NCBI GenBank assembly: GCA_030490835.1
Contig: CM059973.1
Coordinates: forward strand, 47,372,008 to 47,436,007
DNA length: 64,000 bases
Direction: 5' to 3'
DNA from: Annona cherimola
Taxonomy: Eukaryota > Streptophyta > Magnoliopsida > Magnoliales > Annonaceae
Shown here: positions 24,068-35,408 of the stretch, in pieces
How the letters are laid out: each line of letters begins with the position of its first letter
How positions within the stretch are numbered: the first letter of the stretch is position 1
Made by a program: the position numbers and the translations under genes
Notes under the pieces: model-generated
Seen by the model: the letters and a program-made list of their open reading frames with translations, nothing else
Database searches by the model: none
Told to the model about the DNA's origin: nothing

Positions 24068-25443
24068 TGTTCAAATGTCTCCACAAGTGCACTGGTCATA
24101 AATTGTAATATTTAATAAAGATTAATCATACAGAGAACTCAGAATTTTAGACATTAATTTTAAATATTTATAATAATTGAAGGAATAAGATGAGAATAAA
24201 GAAAGAAATAGCAAAGAAGAAAGCAAATCTTAAGAATGTACAACTAGAATTAAAGGATAAGAGGATGAAAGCACCTAGGATCTGGATTTTCACATATGAC
24301 ATCTGCAACAAATACGTGGTATGTTTATATTCTAATCTTGTTAACCACACATTATCTTAGAATTAAGTCAATTAGAATCGACTAAATTTTGTAGCCGTTC
24401 ATGGAATTTCTTGAGGTCATCATGCCTATTCTCATGGCCTAAATTTTCAAGTTTAACAACTTGATTGTCATATATTAAATTCCCATCTCTTGATTCCTTC
24501 ACCTAATATATGAAATTATGTTAAAATGCAAGTTCAAACAATGAACAAGCTTTGAAATTGTGACTTATCAAATTAACACAAAATATCCTTCATAAAGAAA
24601 TCCGTAACATCCTTTATATAATTCACATGTTATATCCTAAATCCTAGATTATAGATTTAGCTTAGCATGTTTATAATAAAATTTAAATACGAAATAATAT
24701 TGTATTCAAAGTCTATCATAAGCAAGACAATCTAATCAAAAGAAAGAAGAAATAGAAAGCTTATTAGTTTGGTAGCATCAATGGTGTCTTGAACACTCCA
24801 ATCAATGTGCCATCTCGCTTCTCTCAATGTGCTCTTGGGTTTCTCTCACTCTCGGAGCTAAACCTAAACTCAATGGACATTCTAAGATGATCTAGGACAT
24901 GTATAACAAATGTTTATATAGATCTAATATCGGTACTTGCACAAACTAGTTGAATGCACAATAATTGTGCAACTCCAAGAACCAACATAGCCTAGGCCTT
25001 GTTGGTCTCTAGGTTGCGCAATTCGATGCACTTTTTAAAAGTTTTGATGCCTGACATGCCTTGATTCGTGTTGAATCTTCCATAACACATTCTAGGCCCT
25101 TTTGAACACCATTTTACCTCCTTTTGATTCTTCTAAATCATCAATTTGAATGGGTCTTAATCCACATGCTTCAATTCTTTAAGAATCATGTGAGTTTCGC
25201 ACTTATTTAACTTGCCTTTGCACGAATCAATCAATCGTGAATATTTTATGCTAAACCAAGCTAAAGCAATCAACACATGATTGAAATTATTTCAACCACT
25301 CAAATTCTCATCCAATTATATAGTCTAAAAATAACATAACAATACTCTAAATTGATCCACTTATATAAGTACTAGAAGTAAGGTCGGTTATGTTTGCAGA
25401 GTGTGTGGATTCACTCTAAGGTGCCCATAAAACTGGGATACTA
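24068..25443 (-). mobile_element. Athila-type LTR next to inverted gag (right end tentative)
   Basis: Plus strand begins TGTTCAAATG at 24068, next to the inverted primer site, so this is the 5' LTR of the minus-strand gag copy. A candidate start on the minus strand, TGTTAGTATCCC, is at 25443, giving about 1.38 kb. A TATA-like TATATAAAC is on the minus strand at 24920-24912. The right end is uncertain because no polypurine tract or target copy confirms it. No protein-like frame was found. Confidence 0.55.
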
Positions 25444-25792
25444 ACACATCCAAAATGTGTCACCTTTTAGCATACTTAATATACTTTAAAATCTTGTATG
25501 TGAGGTATGTCCGATTTATCAGATAGGGTCGATAGTTCAAGGTTTTGGCTACTATACACTTGATAAATCTTGATGTATTTTCACAAAGTACAGATTCAAG
25601 TCTACCCGACACCTTTATTTATGTATGAGAGTTTTTTAGTTGAATGAAGTTGTTTTTTATTTTTAAAATGACGAGAAAATGTTGGGTTTTTCAATATTAA
25701 AAGTTATAATATAATTATGTCAAAAACATACAATAAAAAATTATAGGTTAGATGGTAGAGACTTTTGTGGTTGTCAAATAAGTCATGGGTTA
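25444..25792. other. Unresolved AT-rich segment
   Basis: About 350 bp between the Athila-type LTR and a truncated family G LTR. No open frame, hairpin array or known end motif was recognised. It could be host DNA or the worn end of either neighbour. Confidence 0.3.
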
Positions 25793-26478
25793 GATTTTCA
25801 AGACCTTATCGATTGGTAAATGTGATCAGGATTGTTGCCCTGTCACACGGCGGATTTTATTGGATATTTATCCGCTTAAACTTAACTCCTTAAGAGTTTA
25901 TATCATTTCATACATTTAAATTTCCATCAAATGCCCTTCTAGGCCATTATACCATTTGAGAAACACATATGATATCTCATAAAATTTATACTTAATCATA
26001 ACATGATAATTCATACCTTAACATTTGTCTATAAAAATTTTCACCATCTATAGTTGCAAAACATAACATGATTCATATACAACATCAAAATAATCCTTTA
26101 GGGACATCATACAACCATTCATACATAAAGTCATATACAGGTGTTTATAAAAATTCATTCATCCTTGAATCTCCACCTGTGCTCTTTGTCTCCTTCTTTC
26201 TTTCACCTGTCTTTAAGTTTGGAAAACAAAACATGAGCCGAAACTCAATAAGCAAGCTATAGAGTTTTTAAGCAATTGATTTTAAAGGCAACACTGTTTA
26301 AATGCATTTCTCTCCATTCGATAAAAGACACTTAGCAAGTGATCAACTACCAATGGAATAGAAATCTTTTCATAAACCATTCATGGAAAGCAACATTATA
26401 CCCACTCGAGGGTATATTATGAAAACATGATTCTTATACCCATCATAGGTATATCATAATCATGCAATGCATCATGAC
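25793..26478 (-). mobile_element. Family G LTR fragment S4
   Basis: Minus-strand 3' part of a family G LTR lacking its last ~40 bp. It keeps a good U5 stem-loop (25822-25847), a TGAGT stem-loop with one mismatch (26234-26247) and the acceptor-like motif beside it. The TR-GAG element begins at 26479 inside it. The fragment at 36451-38520 could be the continuation of the same copy, with about 1 kb lost between them. Confidence 0.75.
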
Positions 26479-27999
26479 TGACGAACTACGTATATGTTAA
26501 TTAAATAGCTCGCTTTTAACGCAAGTATACGTGTCGATCAAGTAATAAATAGTGAGTAAAGTATAGTTCCCATGAGCATTGTGTTAAACGGTTTAGCACC
26601 TTAAATCTCAATTGTCTAAGTGAATTGGTAAAGTGAAGGAGAAGTTATATCAAAGAACTGAATTAAACTAAACTATGAAAACAGTAAATGACAAAGGTAG
26701 GGTGGATATTGCCGAGATTGCCTTGAGATGATTAAAATAGGTGGGAATATGAAGTCATTGAATCATAGTTATGTCATTTGGTCCTAATTAAGTTAGTTGT
26801 GCAGAGATTACTAATCTAGGTTCATTCATATTCATATATGTCTTCCAACACATACAAACCTAACCAAGTTTTAGTTATGTGTTATGTTCCCATGCATACA
26901 AGTAAAACAAGGTTATAACCTTATAACCTAATCATGATTACACAGGTTTAGTAGGTATATTCCTATCCATATTAACATCTAACACAACATGAGTTAGAAT
27001 ACATGTGCCTTATGTATGGATCTTATTCAAATCCCACTTTTCCAAGCATGAATCTGAATATTAGATCAATCCAAAAGGTTGCAAAGCTTGTAAACGCATT
27101 AAGCATGATATATAAGGGTAATCTCAAGTAACATAAGTCACAGCACAACAGTATTATCAATTCAAGCATAAGAAAACTAAATATCATAGGCTATGAGTTC
27201 AAATCCTACCTATCTCCCACCATAAGAAGGTTTAGCCCATTAACATGACTTCAATTCCCATTAAAATCAAGTTACAATCATCTCCAAGAACACAGAGGAA
27301 AGGAAAGAGAACGAGAAAGAGAAGAACTAAATCCTAGGAGCTTTTACCAGCGAGATCGGATCTCCTCTTTCATTTGTGATGAAAAACGGATCTTTTTCCT
27401 TCTCTATGCGGCTGCTCTAGCGACTCTCTCCACGCCTCTCCTCTGTTCTGGTCTCTGTCTCTAACTCTCTGAGACTCCCCTCTGCACGTAGCCCTAAGAG
27501 ATATTTATACTGGTAGCTTGCGCAGCATACGAGCAGAAACCCGCGCGTACGGATGCGTAGTGGCGCCTATCCGCCAACTCTCTGTGTGCTGGGTAACTCA
27601 GAAACCTATCTGGATGCCATAGGAATTCATTACCTTGGCGCCTGGGCGCCAACTCCTTGAAAGCTTTTGGTTGCAGGATGTGCTAGAGTTGTGCCAAAGG
27701 CATGTAGGGTGGCGCCTAGGACCCATCCAACTACTCCTTGACTTGGTTTCGTTCTCCATTCCACTTGCCCACAGGCCTTTATATTGCCCGTCCTTCCTGC
27801 AAAAAAATGAATAAACCAAATAAATGAACTAAAAATGCTTAATTTATGCTAAAAATGCATAAAAACTATATAATGCTCCTAAAATGCAAAGCGAGTGAAA
27901 ATTCAGCTAAATGAATGCAAACTAAGCCTAATCCCTCAGACTAATACGCAAAAATGGTCTGAAATGGGCCATGATAACTCGTATTTTTACGTGTTATCA
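26479..27999 (-). repeat. 3' LTR of the TR-GAG element (1521 bp)
   Basis: Plus strand TGACGAACTACG to CGTGTTATCA; on the minus strand it starts TGATAACACGTAAAAATACG. The first 28 nt (27999-27972) form an imperfect palindrome, with TGATAAC at one end and GTTATCA at the other. GGCGCC recurs upstream of the TATA box (near 27562, 27638 and 27711 among others). Confidence 0.85.
27502..27509 (-). promoter_or_regulatory. TATA box of TR-GAG LTR
   Basis: TATAAATA on the minus strand, inside the LTR and followed by a G/A-rich leader with many GAGA repeats (27495-27400). Transcription would start about 30 nt downstream, near 27475. Confidence 0.6.
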
Positions 28000-28012
28000 C
28001 ACCCCCAAACTT
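28000..28012 (-). promoter_or_regulatory. Polypurine tract of TR-GAG element
   Basis: Minus strand AAGTTTGGGGGTG, directly upstream of LTR start TGATAACACG. Two similar tracts lie further inside: near 28398-28410 (AAGTTTGGGGGGA) and 29019-29031 (CAAGTTTGGGGGG). Confidence 0.8.
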
Positions 28013-29133
28013 AAATGTTGCTAGTCCTCGAGCAACACATGCAAACACAATGAATAAATGAATGAATGAATACTCTGTCAACTCCGTTTGCTTCCTGTGA
28101 TGCCTTGATCGATCCATTTAGCTATTCAACAGGGTCAAGAGTAATCTAAACTTGAAAGATCATCCATTACACAAAATAAGGCATGCCTTTTTATTCTCAA
28201 ACCAAGTTACATGTGGGTGCCAAAATTTTTCTAGTACATGATCGTAATTCAACATGTTAACCTTCCACTTGATCAGAAAACTGGTTAGAAAATCAATGAA
28301 AGCAGGAAAACCAAGGTTCAAACTGAACTAACTGGTCACAGAAAATAGTAATAAGTCACTTTATTCAATTTTTTCCAACTGCACATTCTTTTTCCCTCCC
28401 CCCAAACTTATTGCAAAAATTCTCCTCACCATATTTCAGGATATCTAGAGATCTTTTTTTTTTCAAAATTTTTTGGGCTCCCCTCACCATATTTCAGGGT
28501 ATCTGGGGAGAATTTTGATTTTAAAGCGTTATTATTGTGATTTTCCTTTGCTTTTTTACGCGAACCTTGCCATTTGTTGATGCCAAGTCTCGGTTACTCA
28601 GCTTAGGTCAATCACCCCCTTTTTATTTTTCTTATTTTGTTAGGGGTACTGAACATGCTTGTGTGATTTATGTGAAACAATACCATTTCTGAATCTATTA
28701 AAGTACTTGGTCAGCATTTATTTAATTCAGTTCTCATCATCTCAGTTTGGAAGATTGACATATAATTGAATTAGAACAATGTATTATGAAATCTTTTAAA
28801 TTCTTTCACATGTCATTTGCAACTTGCTTTTATGCATGATCCTTAATCTGAATTGCCCATTTTTTTCATGAATTCAATTTCAAGTCAACATTATTCATGA
28901 CCTTGCATATTTTCAATAAAATGGATTGAACAGAGATAACTTTCAATAGCAGAAGTTGACATAACATGCAATCTAAACAAAACGTGAAAAACAAAACTAT
29001 GGTCGAGAATTATACACCCCCCAAACTTGAGGGATGCATTATCCTCAATGCATGCAACTACATAAAACCTACATGATCATAGACTGAAAAATAAATACAA
29101 AAGGAATATAAAATGGAAAGGACAGGTACTCCC
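28013..29133 (-). mobile_element. Non-coding 3' internal region of TR-GAG element
   Basis: No protein-like frame. Contains two internal polypurine-like tracts, a duplicated segment containing CTCACCATATTTCAGG (near 28425 and 28483), and a conserved-looking block at 28545-28600. In autonomous relatives this interval would hold pol and a 3' untranslated region; here pol is absent. Confidence 0.6.
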
Positions 29134-29373
29134 CTAGGTGTCTGATGCGGAGGAGTCGTCGTCGTCGCGCTCACTTTCTTCACTAGGCTGATGTGAAGAT
29201 TGACCAAAACAGGCTCGGAACTCGGGAGGTGTCGATGGTAATGGTAGTAAAGCCTTCATATTAATCTGTCCGTCCTCCATGAGTCTTCGAAAGTGTGCCT
29301 TCATAACCCGATTAGACAGCTGTAGAAACCGGGCTTGGGCTGCCATTAGATTTTCCAAGTTGGTCAGCCTCAC
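29134..29373 (-). CDS. Small internal ORF of TR-GAG element (79 aa)
   Basis: Unrecognised. Reads MRLTNLENLMAAQARFLQLS at the N-terminus, likely helical, and ends in an acidic Ser/Asp tail (ERDDDDSSASDT). It lies downstream of gag in the same orientation. It could be the last exon-like remnant of a longer frame, since the preceding region is open in other frames. No domain can be named; it may simply be a decayed C-terminal part of the element's protein. Confidence 0.35.
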   Translation of the reverse strand: MRLTNLENLMAAQARFLQLSNRVMKAHFRRLMEDGQINMKALLPLPSTPPEFRACFGQSSHQPSEESERDDDDSSASDT

Positions 29374-30404
29374 ATTGGTTGGGAGCGGTTGAGAGCGATG
29401 TCACAAATAGGAAGAAGGAAGAATGAGCAGCATAATATTGAAAAGTGCACTGCAAGCTCAACTCTCCATGTCTTACACCCCAAGTTTGATTCATACAAGC
29501 TCTCTTAGGCAATTCAACTCAAGTTTCAAGCGATATTATCGATACCACAAGTGCAGTTCATAAACTCCTCCCCCACTACTTTAAACTCTTAGCCACAACA
29601 AATTAATAGAACAGCTTGAACCAAAAGGTTACCCCACAAGCAACACATCCACATGCCCGCAAATATATGAAAAATGCAAACCACCCACTTGCACACCTTT
29701 TATTTAAAGTAATAAAATTGGTGATTCACTAAAAGCAGTAAAACAAATTGCATAGAACTGCAACGACCCAAAATATGCAAAGATGGAGAATTTTGATATT
29801 GAAAACGATATCAACTAAGCAAACCATGGTTTTCATGTTGACAGGCTCGAAAAATTCTTTCCATTAATATGTGGTAGCTCCCGTAACTCCTCCGGAATCA
29901 AAAGTTATGGCCAGTTGAAGTTGGCATGCTGAAAACTCATATTTTGCTGTTTTTTTTATGCTGGCTGGGGGGATAGCGGCGGGGCGCCAAAAATTGAGGC
30001 CTATGCACCGATTTACTGACTCAAAAGTTGCAACATATTATTTTCTTGAAAAATATGGAGCTGGGGCGCCGGATCATGGCGTCGGGGCACCACTTCTCTG
30101 ATCTCAACTTGCTGCAACATGTTCTTTTGCAAAAACTTAGTGTTGGGCATCAAAAATTGAGGCCCAAACCTCACTCCGACTGTATTGTCTTGTCTTGAAT
30201 GATGAATATAAACTTGAAACTCCTTGCTTCCATCATTTATCGACTTCAAAGTTGATTGAAAATCCATATTTGAGCATGATAATCCTGTCCTTCCTTGTCT
30301 TGGGAGATGACTACTTTATTCTTGAATCAAAAATCTAAAAGTGTAATGGGTTGCCTCCCATTCAGCGCTAAATTTATCGTCTTCAGCCCGACGTTCCACT
30401 ATGA
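29374..30404 (-). mobile_element. TR-GAG internal region with GGCGCC-rich duplications
   Basis: Contains an 84-aa open stretch (30267-30013, begins MDFQSTLKSINDG) with no recognised domain. Between 29960 and 30170 there are two related blocks, each with AAAATTGAGGCC followed by a GCAACAT...GGGC segment, so a partial tandem duplication is present. GGGGCGCC occurs near 29974 and 30063, echoing the motif in the LTR. Confidence 0.4.
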
Positions 30405-31331
30405 TTAGCCAAATCCTGCTCTATCAAATTTTCTTCCATTCGGATTGTGCACTGGAAGTTCAACTCTCTTCTTAGCCTCTTCAAATGAATCAGTTAGCCT
30501 CTTTTCTTGAATTTCATAGAGGCTACAGAAGAGGTTTTCAGGGTCTTGAATAACTGATGGTTTCAAGATGCTGCTTTCCATGGCTATGCATTGATCAGTT
30601 AAGTCATGTTGCACCTGAATTTGAGGAAGACAAATTCGAGGAGTGTTGATATAAGAATTTTCAACTTTCTCCACTATATCAACTTCTATTTCTTCATCAA
30701 TTTTTTCTTCCACTTCCTAGCTTTCCATTGGCTAGGTCAATTATTCAAGAACATGTTTAGGTATAGGTTGTTCTATCACATTGATTGATATATCTTCATT
30801 AATACTCGAAGTGACTTCTCAGCCCTGTTCCAACTCATCTTTTTCTGAAATTTCTTCTATATGACCGAAAAATGCTTCTTGATGCCGGCATTGGAGTGCG
30901 GTAGCCAATTGCTCCACCTGTTTCTGCATGTTCTCGTTAAATTGTATCTGGCTCTTCATAAATTGCATGAACATGTCCTCCAAAGATAACTTGCTTTCAA
31001 GTAGTGATGGCTCCTCAAACTCCTGTGCTTGACAATCGAAAGGCATCATATTCCTCGCTTGCAAATCTCCATGGTAGCCTTGTGTATCATTTGAATGCTC
31101 ATAATAGCCCACGGAGGCTGAATAATACACACATTGGATTGACAGATGCCCTTCGCCTCCACATAAATCGTAGTAGCTTGAATAGGAATTATCCATTCCC
31201 TGCATTTGATAATCAAAACCTGCGAATTGATCTGAGGGTGCCAATGCGTCATTAAACCCATGGAAACGGTAAGTGTTTGGTGTTGAAAATTCTGCATTTA
31301 GCCATATGTAAGGATTTGAAGCCATTGACAA
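30405..31331 (-). pseudogene. gag: Gag pseudogene of TR-GAG element, one frame with four stops
   Basis: A single minus-strand frame from ATG at 31331 to a stop at 30405 (about 309 codons), interrupted by four in-frame stops clustered at about 30819-30730. No frameshift is needed, so decay is by point substitution. The N-terminal 170 aa include a zinc-knuckle remnant: Tyr54, Cys57, His62, Cys67 in YDLCGGEGHLSIQC; Tyr54 sits where the first Cys is expected. A helical segment follows (FNENMQKQVEQLATAL), typical of the region after the knuckle in Athila-type Gag. The C-terminal 102 aa are rich in Glu and Lys (EEKIDEEIEVDIVEK). The capsid region upstream of the knuckle is absent, so this is a shortened Gag. 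Confidence 0.7.
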
Positions 31332-31459
31332 TTACGAAACAAAGACTCCTGAAATAGAATTTGATCAAAAGAAAAGAAAGAAAAGAAAAACTATGTATAA
31401 TATATACACATTCACAGAAGACAACTGAAATTGTCAGGTACTAAGTTTAAAGCACCAAT

Positions 31460-31476
31460 CCCCGGCAACGGCGCCA
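31460..31476 (-). promoter_or_regulatory. Primer-binding site, tRNA-Asp
   Basis: Minus strand TGGCGCCGTTGCCGGGG matches the complement of a plant tRNA-Asp 3' end over its length, better than the older copies at 15298 and 24043. Six nt separate it from the LTR end at 31483. Confidence 0.85.
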
Positions 31477-31482
31477 AAAACT

Positions 31483-32008
31483 TGACGAGCTACGTATATG
31501 TCAATTAAATTGCTCGCTTTTAACGCAAGTATACTTGTCGATCAAGTAATAAAGAGTGAGTAGAGTATCGTTCCCACGAGCATTGTGTTAAACGGTTTAG
31601 CACCTTAAATCTCAATTGTCTAAGTGAATTGGTAAAGTGAAGGAGAAGTTATATCAAAGAACTGAATTAAACTAAACTATGAAAACAGTAAATGACCAAG
31701 GTAGGGTGGATATTGCCGAGATTGCCTTGAGATGATTAAAAGAGGTGGGAATATGAAGTCATTGAATCATAGTTATGTCATTTGATCCTAATTAAGTTAG
31801 TTGTGCAGAGATTACTAATCTAGGTTCATTCATATTCATATATGTCTTCCAACACATACAAACCTAACCAAGTTTTAGTTATGTGCTATGTTCCCATGCA
31901 TACAAGTAAAACAAGGTTGATAACCATATAACCTAATCATGATTACACAGGTTTAATAGTTATATTCCTATCCATATTAACATCTAACACAACATGAGTT
32001 AGAATACA
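31483..32008 (-). repeat. Truncated 5' LTR of the TR-GAG element
   Basis: 526 bp matching the left part of 26479-27999 from its TGACGA end. It stops at the sequence ATACATG, where the family G derivative begins with TGTGAATG. About 1 kb including promoter and LTR start is missing, so this copy can no longer be transcribed from its own 5' LTR. Confidence 0.85.
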
Positions 32009-33070
32009 TGTGAATGTCCATTGTCAAAGGAAGGTATATGAAAAATGTTTTGAAACATAAAATGTCTCTTGGCTAAAGGATTTTATGATGGTTTATGTTA
32101 ATGATGTTTTGAGACATGAGATGTCTCCTTTGCCTAAGGATTTATAAGAAAAATATTTTGGACATAAAACGTCCACTGGAAAACGATGATTTCATGTAAT
32201 GTCTATGAACATTGAAAAAATGTTCATATAAGAATTAAAGGGATTCCATCAGAGAAGGTAAAATGTGTATGTTTTGCCTTAACAGGCCTACACGTGGCTT
32301 GTAACTTGTTTTTTGAATGAATCCTTAATAAAAAAGATTTCATGATGATATTTCAGGACATATACATGTCCTCAGGAAAAAAGGTATTCTCGATGTTTAT
32401 GAAAAAGGTTTTCAAGGAAGCCTTGCCCTAAAGATACAATGCTTGCTTACTGAGTTGTCACTCACGTTTTGTTTTCCCAACCCTTAGATAGGTACCAGGG
32501 AAACTCAGAAGGTTGCAAAACTAAGACGTGAAGAAAGGTACGTGATGATAGCCATAAAGGCTATGAGGAATGGAAAAGCATGAATATGCTAAGGTAAGCT
32601 AATGTGTATGTGAACTTAATTAGAATTTTAAGTTCTATATGATTCAAAGATTGAATGTATGAATGTATGGATATAAAATGTGATGCTTAAGTCAAGGAAT
32701 CTTTCACTGCAGAAAGGCATGTAAAGATGCTATGTGTTTATGTATATCCGAACTTAGTTAGAATTCTATGTTCCATGTGAATCAATGACTGAATATATGC
32801 AAATATGATGTGTACAATGATTGATTGTATAATGACAGACATGAAAAGATGATATGAATGAAAAATGATGAATTTTATTACCAGTAAAATGTCACAATGT
32901 GTGATGATTGTCATGTGAAGTTATGAATGATGACAGATTAATAAACAAAAAAAATTGGATGTATTCCAATTAAGAACCCGCCGCGTGATCAAGGCAACAA
33001 TCCTGATTCACATTTACCGATTAATAGGATATTGAGGTAAGGAAGTGAGGTCTCGGTTCGGGGCGCCACA
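32009..33070 (+). repeat. Left repeat (LTR-like) of the short derivative
   Basis: Contains GGACAT-ATAC-ATGTCC (32356-32371), a TGAGT-TGTC-ACTCA stem-loop (32451-32464), the acceptor-like motif after it, and an imperfect U5 stem-loop (about 32994-33010). Nearly identical to 35409-36450 apart from an 18-bp insertion near 32020. Confidence 0.8.
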
Positions 33071-35408
33071 GTTGTTGGTATCAAAGCAAGGATTGGTAAA
33101 CAGGCGGGAGAAGGAGAAAATAAAGGATAATGAAAGGATAGGTCTGATGCCACAACGGATGGTGTCAGGATATGGATTGGTAAATAGGCAGGGAACACAA
33201 AGATTTGATATCATAAGAAGGATATCTTAGCGAGGATTGATAGATAAGTATAAGGAAAATGATACAAGAGATAGATTGAGATTATAAGACATATACGATA
33301 TGTATTGTCTTCTACTAATTGTCATTATGACACAATGATATGACTATTTAAGGAAACATAGCTGGTATGCTATGTTTCATAATGTAGATGGTATACGAAG
33401 AAAAAATGATATGAGGACAATGAGATGAAGTAGGAGATAAGAGAGTTTAAGAAAAGACAAAGGATAGAAGGGTATCAGAACAGCTAAGGAGTTATGGAAC
33501 CCTACAGAGAGACCCCCCTTACCTAAGGTAGACTATACCTAACATAAGATAGCACGAGACTGTGCTATGTGAAACATATGTTTAAGGAGTAGAGCCATGG
33601 TGACATATGGTAGGCACCAAAGCGCCAACTTTCTAAGTGATTGTTGGTTTAGAGTTTATGTTCATGATAAAATAACAGATTATGCAAATATAATCTGTAT
33701 GTGTAGGGAAAAGCAACCTTACACCATGAAATGTGCAGGTAGAAATGAGAAAGGTAGGAAAAAGAGAGTTTCTTTTGACTCCTAATGTATGATGTTTAAT
33801 GTTATGAAAATACAGATGCATATGATTTCATTTAAGTGCTAAGTTATATAAAAAAATGAAAGATCATTGATCTTTCTAGATTATGTTATTGACTATGTGT
33901 GATGATTTTATGATCAGAAATGATCATGTTGACTATGTGTGATATGAATGAATATTATAATGAGAAATGCTATTGACATAATGTTATATGATGCATTCTA
34001 TAACATGCTTATTAACTTAGTTTTGAACAAGGGAAAGGCAGTTGCTGATATGAGTCAACAAGGAAGAAGAGAAGCTAGTAGCAAATCTAAATGATCAGGA
34101 CAAGTGAGTCCATAAGCTCATTAACGACGGGTAGCTATAAACCCTAAGTCAAAGGATTTGAGGTGTTACCGCTATGAGTAATATCTCACAGGTAGAAAGA
34201 GTAAAGGATAACTGCAACTTTAGAAAGAGCTATGCAGTAAGCCGCCCAAGATTGTGTGGCTTAGACAGAAAGAAGAATATAGGACCTTCAGAAAAATACC
34301 CAACAGGACCAATTAGAAGCAGGTGGAAAAGATAAAACGGTACTGGTAATAAATTTTAACCTAGTACCCAAAGCCTTAAAGGTTGATAATAGTAAGATAG
34401 AAGTAAATGGGAAGGTTATTGATGCTTTTCTATCTTAGTATCCACCTAAGTTCTCAGGCGAATTAGATTTTATTCAAGATAAGCAGTCAGTGGATGACTA
34501 AACCCAAGAACATGTTCAAGGTTTGAGCATGTAGTCAAATGTAATGTCCAAGCATTGATTGGCAATGCTTATAAGTAATAGGAAACCCTAAATGACTATT
34601 ATGTCATAATCAAAGAAGGTAATCTGGAAGAATTTGTTAAGAAATATCTTCCAATAGGACGTCAGGATGTAATACATGTTGGTAATTAACATGTATAGTT
34701 AGGGCAAGGATAACTTGCCACTGAAAACTAAGGAACCTAATGTAGGAAAAGAAATGAATAAGAAAGATCAACTCAATCGATAGTTATAATTGATAAGAAA
34801 TTTCTGCAAATTATTACAGAAAAATATAGCAAAACATGTCTAGTTAGCATGTATAGAAGGAAAAGAAGATCACACATATGATACCACAAAAGTTGGTATA
34901 TCATAGCAAGAGATGGTAGAAAAATGAAGGCAAGAATGATTGCCGGAATTCTCTTCAATTCTGATGTGATCAGAAGATAAGTACGAGACAAATAATTTCT
35001 CTATGATATTCATAAGAAATGAGGTTAGGAAAATTTGAAAGTGATAAGGACCCTCACTAGTTTATGGAAACTGGAAAGGGAAATGAGGAAGAAAATATTT
35101 TAGACTGGTTTAGTACCGGTATTCCTAATAGATAGTCTATAATGGTAAAATCTAGCTGTAGACATTATGAGAGGAGAAAGAATGGATAACTTAGCAAAAG
35201 TGTCTTTTCCTAAGATATGTATTAAATTTCATGTATGAAACTCTATATGAGAGCGACTTTTGCTCTATATTAGAAAATGAATGTATTATGTTAAATTGAT
35301 AATATGTGAAAATGATGGCTATAGATTTTTAAGAATGAATGGGTAACTTAAGATTTACCCTATGATAAGATGGGAAATGATGTAATTCTCCATGTATAAG
35401 GGAAAACA
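33071..35408 (+). pseudogene. Internal region with worn gag-like sequence
   Basis: Starts with GTTG and primer site TGGTATCAAAGC (33076-33087). The first ~1.3 kb aligns with both halves of E1's internal region (5278-5941, 468-1274) across the place where S1 is inserted in E1, so it shows the uninterrupted sequence. Further on, short Gag-like pieces are readable: YPPKFSGELDFIQDKQ near 34440 and EEFVKKYLP near 34630. Stops occur throughout. No protease, polymerase or integrase motif is seen, so pol is missing. The gag type (chromovirus or Tat-like) cannot be settled from these scraps. Confidence 0.55.
33076..33087 (+). promoter_or_regulatory. Primer-binding site, initiator-Met tRNA type
   Basis: TGGTATCAAAGC, one mismatch from TGGTATCAGAGC, five nt after the LTR end GCCACA at 33070. 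Confidence 0.75.

Larger units (their letters stand above)
26479..32008 (-). mobile_element. Gag-only non-autonomous Athila-related element (TR-GAG type)
   Basis: A near-complete minus-strand element: 3' LTR 26479-27999, polypurine tract 28000-28012, internal region 28000-31482 with a broken gag but no pol, tRNA-Asp primer site 31460-31476, and a truncated 5' LTR 31483-32008. Elements with LTRs, a gag-like frame and no pol have been described in plants as TR-GAGs; they must use proteins from an autonomous partner, here presumably Athila-type. The shared 520 bp of the two LTRs differ at several sites in the first 100 bp and little after that, so insertion is moderately recent. The 5' LTR is cut where a family G derivative begins, so no target duplication can be checked. 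Confidence 0.85.
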
